Below, one piece after another: positions 1 to 29,036 of a stretch of 64,000 nucleotides of DNA. Below the pieces are notes generated by a model that saw only the letters and a program-made list of their open reading frames with translations, did no database searches and had not been told where the DNA came from. The translations under genes and the position numbers were made by a program. Numbering within the stretch: position 1 is the first letter of the stretch; each line of letters starts with the position of its first letter. Origin of the DNA: Misgurnus anguillicaudatus (lineage: Eukaryota > Chordata > Actinopteri > Cypriniformes > Cobitidae); NCBI RefSeq assembly GCF_027580225.2, contig NC_073354.2:30152001-30216000 (forward strand), read 5' to 3'.

Positions 1-237
1 ACATGTAAATATTTCTTAAATTTATACATGCATGTGTGTGTATTTATATATACATAATTATTATACACAATATATGATGTAAACAAAAAATTTTATTCTG
101 CAAACTTTTAGTTGCGATTAGTTGTTATCCAGCCCTACTGAACTGTGCATGAAATGCATTTGTTTGTTGATTTCGGTCTAATAGTTTTCGGATGCCGGAC
201 ATTCAGTGCATCCCTATTTGGGATTTTTTGTTTTGCT

Positions 238-1091
238 CACTGGAAAAAATGATTTTCAAGAAAACATTTTTGTCTTGTTTTCGGTAAAAATGTCTAAAAA
301 TTCTTAAATTAAGATGCTTTTTTCTTGATGAGCAAAATGACCCAAGAAAACAAGTTTTTAGACCAAAAATATAAAATTTAACCCGTTAATTGGCGCTGTC
401 CCGTGAGCGGGACACCTACGTTTATTTCAATATTTTCTATGTAAATGTTAATATATCACGACAAACTATATATTGTTGGAAAGGTCTAAGAATGTCTAAA
501 AAACCTTTTAGCAGTAATAATAATGCAGTAACTGTAATTTATTCATTTGTGACACAAGTATGCCGCAAACCTCACAGCAAACCAGCACAAACCTCAGTTT
601 TTTGACAATTTTATGTATTAAATATGATACTATATTGCATTTTTATTTATTACACATAAATGTAAACTGCTTTAAAAAAAATTAATATTTTCACCTCCAG
701 ACACTTCCCTAAAAACGTTGAAGTGTCTTCTTTAAAACAAAAAATTACCAAAATTAAAACCAAAATTAGGCTTCTAGACCAAAAAAAAAGCCAGAGTTAT
801 ATTAATTTAAAGGTGTATATCACCTTTTCACCAACCCCTCACTCAAAAAGGGCTGCGCCAGTTAAAGGGTCAAGTGATTTTGTGCATAAAACAAGCAAAA
901 AATTTTTTTGCTTGTTTTATGCACAAAATCAATTAAATTTGATATTTTTGGTCTAAAAACTAAACATATTTTCTTGGGTTGTTTTTCTCATCAAGAAAAA
1001 GCATCTTAATTTAAGAATTTTTTTGACATTTTTACTGAAAACAAGACAAAAATACTAAGATTTTTTTTCTTGAAAATCATGATTTGCAGTG
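238..1091. mobile_element. CACTG hairpin MITE with nested insertion
   Basis: Left end CACTGGAAAAAATGATTTTC and right end GAAAATCATGATTTGCAGTG are inverted. The interior is interrupted at 381-870 by another element with ACCCGTTAATTGGCGC-type inverted ends. Flanks show no clean duplication. Confidence 0.6.
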
Positions 1092-1238
1092 TTATGACAG
1101 CATTCATGAGTCTGGCAAGTACTACACAGGTTTATGCAAAGCAAATAAAAATTTTCCTTGGTCATTTTGCATCCTCTTACTCAATTAACTGTTTGTGAGC
1201 TAATTTCTATCTTTCCGTCTTCTTCCCATAAACACCAG

Positions 1239-19786
<18,548 letters not shown>

Positions 19787-20424
19787 CCGGGATGGGTGTG
19801 TGTATGCGCTCTTCGTGTGTTTGTGTGTAAAGAGTGATCTTCCCCCCGTTTTTAGATGGTCTGTTGGATCCTCCGGCAGGATGTCCATTTCACCCGTCTC
19901 CACTCCTCTTGACTGTGTGAAAACTCGCTGCTTCCTCCAGACCGATCTTTCTCACATAGCCCAAGAAATGGAGCGTGGGGTTGGGAACGTTATCCGTTAC
20001 GGCACTTTGATGAAGCAGAAAATGATTGTATAAGTAATATACCCCCTAACCAAAAGCTTATGTTACCATAAGACCGTGAGGCAATGGTCTGGTCTCATTG
20101 GTTAACGTGAAGGAGCTTCATCTCCTGTTTTCCATGGAGTAAATCCAGGAAAATAGAGGCAGCTTGGTCGTGTTCTTCCATGTTAGAAGCACCCACGTGT
20201 GCTCAGACAATCATGTTTGGCTGTGCACTGGCCGAAAAGAGGGGAGAATTGATTTTTGGGAGTTCATGCTCTGTTTCACAAGTACAAGGCACCTGTTAAA
20301 AAGACCAAAAATGAAAATCCTGTCATTATTTACTCGCTCTTGTGTCGTTTAAAACCTGTGTGACTTGCATTTTTCGGTAGAACCAAAAAGTGAATTTGAG
20401 GCATGGTTTTTAGTTTAATCCAAT

Positions 20425-21137
20425 TTAAAGGGACATTCCACTTTTTTGGAGGGTTTGCTCATTTTCCAGCTCCCCTGGAGTTGGACATTTGATTCTTGCC
20501 GTTTTGGGGTCCATTCGGCTGGTCTCTGGGTCTGGCGCTGGCACTTTTGGCGTGGCTTGGCATAGTCTATTGAATCTGATTGGACCATTGGCATCGCGCA
20601 GAAAATGGCTAGGGAGTTTTGATGTTTTTCCTGTTTGGAGCTTGACTCTTCTGTGGTTGCATTGTGTACTAAGACCGACTTGCATAATAATCGGTGACTT
20701 TGCTGATGTAACATGGCTGCAGTAGGCATAAAGTAACCAAGGGGACTATCTTCGGGCAGTGCATAATATCACTACGCCTGCTGCAGCCATGTTGCATCAG
20801 CAAAGTCCTTGATTATTACGCTGAAATGAGAGTATAGTCCTAACCAAATCTGCCTAGAAAATCCCAGCTTTTAATTTTCTGTCTGTCTTGGTACACGATG
20901 TGGCTACGGAGGAGTCAAGTTTTGAATAGGAAAGATATTGAAACTCTTTGGTTGTTTTTTTAGCGCGATGCTGGTGGTCTAATCAGATTCGGTGGACTGT
21001 GCTGAGCTATGCTAAAAGTGCTGGCGCCAGACCCGGAGATCGGCTGAATGGATTCCAAAACGGCAAGAATCAAATGTTCAACTCTAGGGGAGCTGGAAAA
21101 TGAGCATATTTCCAAAAAAAGTGGAATGTCCCTTTAA
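20425..21137. mobile_element. TTAA inverted-repeat element in reps1 3'UTR, A-to-G rich
   Basis: TTAAAGGGACATTCCAC and its inverse GTGGAATGTCCCTTTAA bound two arms of about 300 bp that would fold into one hairpin in a + strand transcript. The arms differ from each other only by changes that appear as extra G on the + strand. See findings. Confidence 0.8.
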
Positions 21138-21415
21138 GGGTTGGGGTCGTAATCACCAAATTCATCGAAAATAAGCATCCTAAAAGTGGTCTAAAGAAAT
21201 TAGTTCGCTAAATAAGTCAAAAAGTCATTATTACCTTTGTTATTTAATTCGGGCCCTAAATTAATCTAATTTATAAATAAATTATTTAGTTTTATGAAAT
21301 TTTCTGTGCAAAACATTGCTCATGAACTCCTATAAAGGGAGCGCAACTGCACGTGTTAAGACTTAAGGTGAATGACTTGAATTTTGTCTGTCTCAAACAA
21401 ATGTACACTGTTAGA

Positions 21416-21858
21416 AAAATGGTCAAAATATGTACCCCAGCTGTCACTGGCCAGTACCCTTTAAAAAGGTCCTAGTATGTACCATTAGGTACAGATAGGT
21501 AAACATTTGGTACCAATATGAATCTTTTAGGTACTAATAAGCACTTTTTGGTTCCAATATGTACCCCTGAGGTACTATTATGAACGCTTTAGGTGCAAAG
21601 CTGTACTTTTTTAAAGGGTACAGCCCCAGTGAGAACTGGGGTACAAATTTTGACAATTTTTATGATTCTCTGTCAGAATTAAAGGTACAAAGCTGTCAAA
21701 GGCACAGTACCATTTAAAAAGGTTTTAATATGTACCATTTGGGTACAGATATTTGCCTTTGAGGTACCATTATGTATCTTTGAAAGACTAATATGCATCC
21801 TTAGGTGTACTTTTTGATAATAGGGTACCACCCCAGTGACAGCTTTTGTAGGCACAAC
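21416..21858. repeat. GTACC-rich repeat pair
   Basis: Begins TA-CACTGTTAGAAAAATGG and contains repeated GTACCNNTATG phrases. Related stretches occur at 39653-40518 (split) and 59700-59890. The right end is not clean. Confidence 0.4.
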
Positions 21859-22526
21859 TTAAAGGGACATTCCACTTTAAAAAAAAAACAAATGCTCGTT
21901 TTCCAGCTCCCCTAGAGTGAAACATTTAATTTTTACCGTTTTGGAGTCCATTCGGCTGATCTCCGGGTCTGCCGTTGGCACTTTTGGCATGGCTTGGCAT
22001 GGTCCATTGGGTCTGATTGGACCATTGGCATCGCGCTAAAAAATAACCAAAGAGTTTCTTATTTTTCCCATTTGAAACTTGACTCTTCTGTAGTTACATT
22101 GTGTAAATAAAATAGTCCCCTTGGTTACTTTCAAAGGCAGGGGACTATTTTCAGGCAGTGCGTAATATCACTACTCCTGCTGCAGCCATGTTACATCAGC
22201 AAAGTCCTTGATTATTACGCCAGAATGAGTCCTAACCATATCTGTCTAGAAAATCACAACTTTAAATTTTCTGTCGGTCTTAGTACACGATGTAACTACA
22301 GAAGAGTCAAGTTTTGAATTGGGGAAGCGTTGAAGCTCTTTGGTTGTTTTTGGCGCGATGCTGGTGGTCTGGTCGGATTCGGTGGATTGTGCTAAGCTAT
22401 GCTAGGGGTCGTGGCGCCAGACCTGGGGGTCGGCTGAGTGGATTCCAAGGCGGTGGAGATCAGGTGTTTGACTCTGGGGGAGTTGGAAAATGAGCTTATT
22501 TCCAAAAAAGTGGAATGTCCCTTTAA
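21859..22526. mobile_element. second TTAA inverted-repeat element in reps1 3'UTR, A-to-G rich
   Basis: Same termini as 20425-21137. Both arms carry many G bases where the family has A, on the + strand only. See findings. Confidence 0.8.
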
Positions 22527-23509
22527 AATATAGCTCACAAATCCACTTTTATGGTGCTCTTATGGTTTTGTAATTTAAGAGCTTGACAGCTCCAGTCTCC
22601 ATTCACTTTCACTATATAGAAGAGTGGCTATGTTCAGTAGATCGAATATAAAGTCACCTTATTATGTTTCACAGAACAAAGTCATGAGGGTGAGTAAATA
22701 AATTGCAGGTTTCATCCCTAGGTCAGCTGTTTCTTTAAAACTGCTTCCTTGCCATATAAGTGGGCGTCACATCTGTGTTTGTGAGAGACAGTGTGAGTAC
22801 ATGTGAAATTGTGTGGAATCAAAGACTGCTTTATTTTCTCTTTAACACACTGTGTGCTATAACAAAAAGACCCGTGTACAGCCTTTTACCCCTAGGATAA
22901 CCCCAGGTGTTTCGGTTTTCCACGTGCTGTTTCATACGTCGGCCGTTCCTCACACGGGACATCGGTCCTGAGTCATACACCCTGTGATGTCATCAGTACC
23001 ATAATGTGAGACCTGAAACAATAACTGCACTTTCCCCCTTTTGACTTTGGTTTTCGATTTGTCATTGCTTTCTGTTGCATGTCGATTATGATCTTATTTT
23101 GTATAAAACAGCTCTTAACCATGAACCACTTGATTTGTATCTGTAACGTCGGAACTAATGTGACGTTTGTGTTGTTACATAGACATACGCCGTGTCTCTC
23201 ATCCCTTCGTCTGTTTATTTTTACGCCTTACTTTTTTGGTGTGCAGGTTTTCAGAGTAATGTTTCCCCTTTGTGTTAAGTTCAAGGTGAGTTTTCTCTCC
23301 CTGCCGTTCAGGCTGATTTACTGTATCCGGGGTATGTTGTATATTGTATGATACACACCTTTTGATCTCATATGTAAATTTGCATTAATTGCTGACTAAC
23401 AGCAAATATTCTATTTAATTGCTTATATAATGGCTGTGAGATCATAAATGTTTAACTGCATGGATGTGTCTCTGCAGAATGAACTAGCAGCTGTGTGATT
23501 TTTACACAA

Positions 23510-23515
23510 AATAAA
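23510..23515 (+). terminator. candidate reps1 polyadenylation signal AATAAA
   Basis: AATAAA followed about 25 nt later by a T/GT-rich stretch (CCTCTTTTGTC), the usual order for a cleavage site. Confidence 0.45.
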
Positions 23516-23828
23516 AACGGCACAATATTTTAATAATTTCCTCTTTTGTCAAGCGCTACTGAACTGTGTCCCAACATTTTATATGGTTTATTTATAGTTT
23601 ATATTTAAATAATATTATAATATTTGACCCAGTTTATGAAAACACATTTTTTGTGATTTACTACATAAAATCATCCTTTGTAAATATAACAAGATTACAG
23701 AGTTTATTGTCATGTGTACTCTCAAACTTTGATGCTCCTAATTTCATTATTACGCTATGAGCCTGGATTTTACAAACAGGGTCACATATTACATAGTTGA
23801 TATAATATTGTTTGTATAATGTGTCTCA

Positions 23829-24374
23829 TTAAAGAGCACCTATTTCATTGCTAAAATACAATGTTATTTTGTGATTTTGGTATAAAACAATGTGTTCACG
23901 TGGCTTATGGCTAAAAAACACATTATTTTCCACATACCGTACATTTTTGTAGCTCCAGATTCCACTCTTTTCCTGAATGGCTTGTATTTGAAAAGCTCCG
24001 TGTCCCTGATTGGCTAGTTAATCTGTACTTTGTGATTGGCCGGAATACCTCTGACGTCAGTAAGAAAATGTGACGCTCCTTACCATGTTTGAAAGATTTG
24101 GTTGCTAACAGCCTGTTAGTAACAGGAGTTAACTTCCAGGAGGAGTCCGAAGCGTGAGGAATTATGATAATGTCGGTCTTGTCTACATCACCAATCCTAG
24201 GAAGTAAACTGTTGCCTACAATCCGTGTCTTTGTTGTAGTCCAAGAAAAGAGATTTATGTTGGAGACCATAACTCGCATTATCGTTTACTTTTGGGTTTG
24301 TGCCTTTTGCATATCGTTAACATGTACTAATACACGCACATAAAAAAGTGAATCTGACAATAGGTGCTCTTTAA
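23829..24374. mobile_element. TTAA hairpin MITE
   Basis: TTAAAGAGCACCTATTTC at the left and GACAATAGGTGCTCTTTAA at the right. Confidence 0.6.
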
Positions 24375-25633
24375 AGCAAACAGACATGTTTTCACTCTTT
24401 GATCAGTGATGAGATCATTTTTAAACGTTTATCAAATATTTTGCTTTATTCCATGCCACACATCAGTGTCAAGAGTTAGTGCTACCGTAATAAATTCAGT
24501 TTTAAAAGTGAGAAGTGTAAATTTAAAGATTTTTATTGCAATTGAATTAAGTGCAATTGAACTGATGTTTTATGTCAGTGGTTCTCAAACTTTTTGGCAC
24601 CCCCCCCCCCCTTCATTACATAAAACAATCTTAAACTGAGAATTTGAATTAAACAAAACATTAAATGATATAATAGTGCCCCCCTGGCATCATCTCGCAC
24701 CCCCTAGTTTGGAAACCACTGAACTATGCACTCACGAAAAATTGGTTTTGGTAACGCTTTACAATAATGTTGTTTTTGTTGCATTAGCTAACGAACAATG
24801 AATTAATAATGAATACTTATACAGCATTTATTAATATTTTTCATGATTATTTAAGCACTTAATAGGACACTCACTTTTTTGAAAATATGCTCATTTTCCA
24901 GCTTCCCTAGAGTTAAAAATTTGATTCTTATAGTTTTGGAATCCATTCTGCCAATTTCTGGGGGAAAATTAAAAATTGCGATTTTCCAGGCAGATATGGT
25001 TAGGAACTATACTCTCTTTCTGGCGTAATAATCAAGGACTGCTGCTGTAACATGGCTGCAGGAGGCGCAATGATATTACACACTGCCCGAAAATAATCCC
25101 CTGCCATTAAAAGTTATCCAAGTGGGCTATTTTCTGCCGCTGCCGTAAAATGAGCATATTTTCGAGGAAAAAAAGTTGTGTGGAGTGTTAAAGGAATAGT
25201 CTACTCATTTTCAATATTAAAATATGTTATTACCTTAACTAAGAATTGTTAATACATCCCTCTATCATCTGTGTGCGTGCACGTAAGCGCTGGAGCGCGC
25301 TGCGACGCTTCGATAGCATTTAGCTTAGCCCCATTCATTCAATTTAGAGATAAAGTTAGAAGTGACCAAACACATCAACGTTTTCCTATTTAAGACGAGT
25401 AGTTATACGAGCAAGTTTGGTGGTACAAAATAAAACGTAGCGCTTTTCTAAGCGGATTTAAAAGAGGAACTATATTGTATGGCGTAATGGCACTTTTGGG
25501 AGTACTTCGACTCGCCTGAAAAGTCCGCTCCCCTTTTCACTCTCATAATGGGAGAGGTGCTACTGTGCCGAGTCGAAGTACTCCCAAAAGTGCTATTACG
25601 CCATAAAATATAGTTCCTCTTTTAAATATAGTT

Positions 25634-26002
25634 CCTGTTTTCAATGAATATATCTAAAAATTCTTAAATTAAGATGCTTTTTCTTGATGATAAGCAAAAC
25701 GACCCAAGAAAATAAGTCTAGTTTTTATACCAAAAATATCAAAAAATGTTTCAAATTATTTGAAATATCAAATGATTTTGTGCGTAAAACAAGCCAAAAA
25801 ATCTGCCAATGGGGTAAGCAAATTTTTCTTGAAATTTTCTTGAATTTAGTGTTTAAGAAAAATTTTCATGAAAACTAGACTTTCTTGGGTTGTTTTGCTC
25901 ATCAAGAAAAAGCATCTTAATTTAAGAATTTTTAGATATTTTTACTAAAAAAAAGACAAAAATACTAAAAAAAAAAATTCTTGAAAATTATTTTTTGCAG
26001 TG
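25634..26002. mobile_element. 5'-truncated CACTG MITE
   Basis: The right arm and right end TTTTTTGCAGTG (followed by TA) are intact. The left terminus is missing. Confidence 0.55.
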
Positions 26003-26899
26003 TATGTCCCGTCAGTTGTTATTCTTGGACCAAAAATAAATCATTCAAAATTTATCAGGTGCAAGGGCTTATGGGTATTCCTCACGGCATTTTAAACTGA
26101 TAATCTGAAGTTAATTGGACTTTCATTTTTTTAATTTATGCTTTATGTTAGTTAAAAAGTTAAATTAACCAAAAATGTTAAGTTATGGATCCAAAATGCT
26201 AAATTTAAAGGAACAGTATGTAAGAAATTTATATCACTTAATCATAAAATGGCCCTGATATGTCACTAAACATTAAGAAATCATTTTCATTTCAAATACG
26301 TATATCACTGACAACAGTGATCCGGCCAGGATATAGTCATTTAAAAAGTGGAGTTGCAGCCCTCAAATGATGTTTATGTTGTCATTTTGTGTATTGGCCA
26401 CCAGAGGGCTGTTTCATAAAACTAGATTACAGAATAAGCCAGGCTTATTTTGTTAAGTCTGGCTTATTGCCGGTGGATTTCGTTTCATAAAACAAACTTG
26501 AACTAGCTCAACCCCGGTTACTATGGAAACTTATGCTTGCAAACTAGCCTGGTCCGGAGCAGGCTAACTGTCAGGCTAAGCCTCAGTTGTTGCTTAACTA
26601 GACTTCCACTAACACTGAAATGTAAATGCAATGATATTACAGCTGACTCTTTGACATTTTATTTGACTTTATTAACCACTATTAATCTAACAATTAAAGA
26701 AAATCAACTTATATATTAAATTTGATACATTTTGTTACAATAATAATTAATAAAATATAGACATGTGTTTCATAATATGGTATATAGGCCTATCAAATGT
26801 TGAATATAAATGATAATCTTAACTACCTCGATATAAGGATAATAGTTTATTAACAAATTTAAGATGTATCTAAATTCATATAATTGCAACGTATTGATG

Positions 26900-26900
<1 letters not shown>

Positions 26901-26946
<46 letters not shown>
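26901..26946. repeat. (TA)n microsatellite
   Basis: About 23 TA units followed by a T run. The second copy of the host element lacks this expansion. Confidence 0.9.
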
Positions 26947-26951
<5 letters not shown>

Positions 26952-28065
26952 TTTTTTTATTCCGATTGTCTGTCACACAAAGAGTAAATTTAATTTAAAT
27001 ATACAACACACAAAAGTCAAGTACAGTCATTTAATTTTTTTATGCTTGATGTGCATAAAAATGCACATTATTTTAAAGACCTACAGTATTTGTATCTTTC
27101 TCTAGTTGTTACATTTTTCTTGAAATTAAAAAAAAATTATGGTGTCTGCATGGAATACAATGAAGGAATACAATATAATTATCTGATGGTATGCTCTTGG
27201 CATTTTGTTGGAATGAGTTAAAATTCTTTTTTTATCACAGAGAAGATTGTTAGTGTCCATTCATAAAACTCTGTTTATCTATCAACACCTAACACTACAC
27301 TGTTAAAAAATTATGTAGAACTTACAGTATTACTGTCAGCTGTTTGCCAGTAACTTACTGTAGATTTATATGTATGTTACTTACTGGCAACAGTTTGTTC
27401 AAAGTTAAATGAACATTAAACATTAACAAGTCTTTTTATTAACAGAATAAAACCATCAAATAACAGCCTCATGCAAAGCATTCTGGGAACCAAAATATGA
27501 AGGAAACAACAGAAAAAGGTTGATGAGGATTTCTGGTTCACAAAATGCTTTGCATGAGGCTGTTATTTTATAGTTTTATGCTGTAAAATCATAGACTTGT
27601 TAATGTTTAATGTTGATTTAACTTTGAACAAACTGTTAATAACATATATTTAAATCTACATAAGTTACTGGCAAACAGCTGCATAACTACAGCTAATTTT
27701 TTTTAACAGTGTGATAATAAACCAGTGGTTTAAATCTCTCATACTCCCAGGGTTTAACATGATGACTTGTGACTCTATAACGCACACATAATTTGCCATC
27801 AAAAATGTTTTGAGTAACATGTCAAGTAATAATGATTGGTCAAGAATATGTGTAACATATATGATTTTACACAATCATTTATTGTACTACTGTAAATTCA
27901 GAAATTCAGTTACATTTAAAGTTACTGTAAATGTATTAAAATCATTCATCTGCTAAATATTATATAGGTTACTTAGTAAACTACAAATTGTCTTTTAAAA
28001 GTTAAGATTTGTGTTATTTTTAAAAAGTACAGTATATAAAAATAAGCAAAGCATAGCCACATAAG

Positions 28066-28140
28066 CATTGACGGGGATCGAACCCGGGTCCCCGAATGCG
28101 CTGCTGAGAGCACTAACCACTGGACCATCATTTCTGACGG
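28066..28140 (-). pseudogene. tRNA-like module in Harbinger-type copy 1
   Basis: Read on the - strand: a D-arm-like GGTCCAGTGGTTAGTGCTC, a CCCGGGTTCGATCCCCG T-arm, and 5' and 3' ends that could pair at 5 of 7 acceptor positions. No clear anticodon stem, so a functional tRNA is not claimed. Confidence 0.5.
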
Positions 28141-28795
28141 TGTTTCAGGCTTTCATGTGATCGCTTTAAAATAAGACAAAATATTTAAATTTAGTTTCTG
28201 CATGCAAGGATTTAATCCATAAGGACTTTCCAACTATTTTATGGGTTTGTTTATTGCAGCAGTATTATAATTTTCAGTCAGTAGTACATTTTCATACATT
28301 TTTATCAAAAATTACCGCTTTCTCTTTAACTTGGATCGATTTGATCCACGCTCGACCTCTAGGGCTGCTCAAGAATAGCGTGCACGCGCAATTATCTTGA
28401 CTAGGGAAATCTGGATCACATTAGTTGGATTGCGTAAGCTTCATTTGCCTTTTTTGAAACCGCTTTAGCCTCGCCTCATTTGTTAGGTTAATTCAAGTCG
28501 AGTTTGTAACTTTAATCCTCGCTTTTCCAAGCGAGTTTTATGAAATAGCCCTCAGTTGTGTGATTGCAGTACCAGTTTTAACCACAAGTTTTGTGATTGC
28601 AGTACCAGCTGTGGTCACAATCCTACATACTGTTCCTTTAAATCATGATTGCTTGACTTTTTGAGTATAAACCGCATAAGGGCTTTAGTGTTTATATGGA
28701 AAAATGCACTGTGAAATTATATTGCTATGCTGGCAAGTTTACCCTAAATACGTTTAAGGTCATCAGTGAATCAATCAATATGTAGTTTTGTTTGT

Positions 28796-28801
28796 TTTAT
28801 T
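28796..28801 (-). terminator. clu polyadenylation signal AATAAA
   Basis: AATAAA on the - strand 223 nt after the clu stop codon; no other candidate lies between. Cleavage would fall near 28775-28780. Confidence 0.65.
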
Positions 28802-29023
28802 GGTATTTGACAATGTACATTTGATAAGTTCATAAGCACATATTCCATATAATCTCTGTAGGGTCTCTTGAAGCTAAGCAGGATGACAGCAGGAGTTTTG
28901 CTAGACAACAGAAATCCAGCTACATGAATAAAACATCTCTCAATATTTGGGATAACTCTAATACAGAAGGATTTTTCCAATTCTCTCCGTGAAGCTCTTC
29001 TCCTCTGGAAGTACCCAAAACAT

Positions 29024-29036
29024 TTAGTTTGTGATT
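29024..29036 (-). CDS. clu: clu coding exon 8 (last 13 nt of CDS)
   Basis: A good acceptor (TTTCTTTTCAG) puts A|ATC ACA AAC TAA in frame, ending the protein ...NTIITN. The rest of this exon is 3'UTR to the poly(A) signal near 28796. Confidence 0.75.

Larger units (their letters stand above)
19787..23535 (+). other. reps1: probable reps1 3'UTR
   Basis: There is no coding potential. It is inferred to be transcribed from the + strand because both inverted repeats inside it (20425-21137 and 21859-22526) carry A-to-G changes only on the + strand, and because the first good poly(A) signal outside a MITE is at 23510. It also contains a pair of GTACC-rich repeats at 21416-21858. The exact 3' end is not proven. 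Confidence 0.55.
23536..26404. other. reps1-clu intergenic segment, repeats only
   Basis: No supported exon. It holds a TTAA hairpin element (23829-24374), a decayed copy of the reps1-UTR element (from about 24863), a hairpin at 25466-25620 and a 5'-truncated CACTG MITE ending at 26002. Confidence 0.6.
26405..28552. mobile_element. 2.1-kb PIF/Harbinger-type TIR element, copy 1
   Basis: Left AGGGCTGTTTCATAAAAC and right GTTTTATGAAATAGCCCT, flanked by CAG on both sides (3-bp duplication, the Harbinger length). Inside are a (TA)n run, a nested CACTG hairpin (27294-27715) and a tRNA-like module. No transposase. Confidence 0.7.

Noticed and set aside
20425..22526. CpG decay or ordinary divergence as the cause of arm differences
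   Set aside because: Polarised against other family copies, the changes are almost all A-to-G on the + strand in both arms; decay would give C-to-T and G-to-A.
26770..27105. Open frames on both strands with repeated Tyr-Ile
   Set aside because: They are translations of the (TA)n microsatellite.
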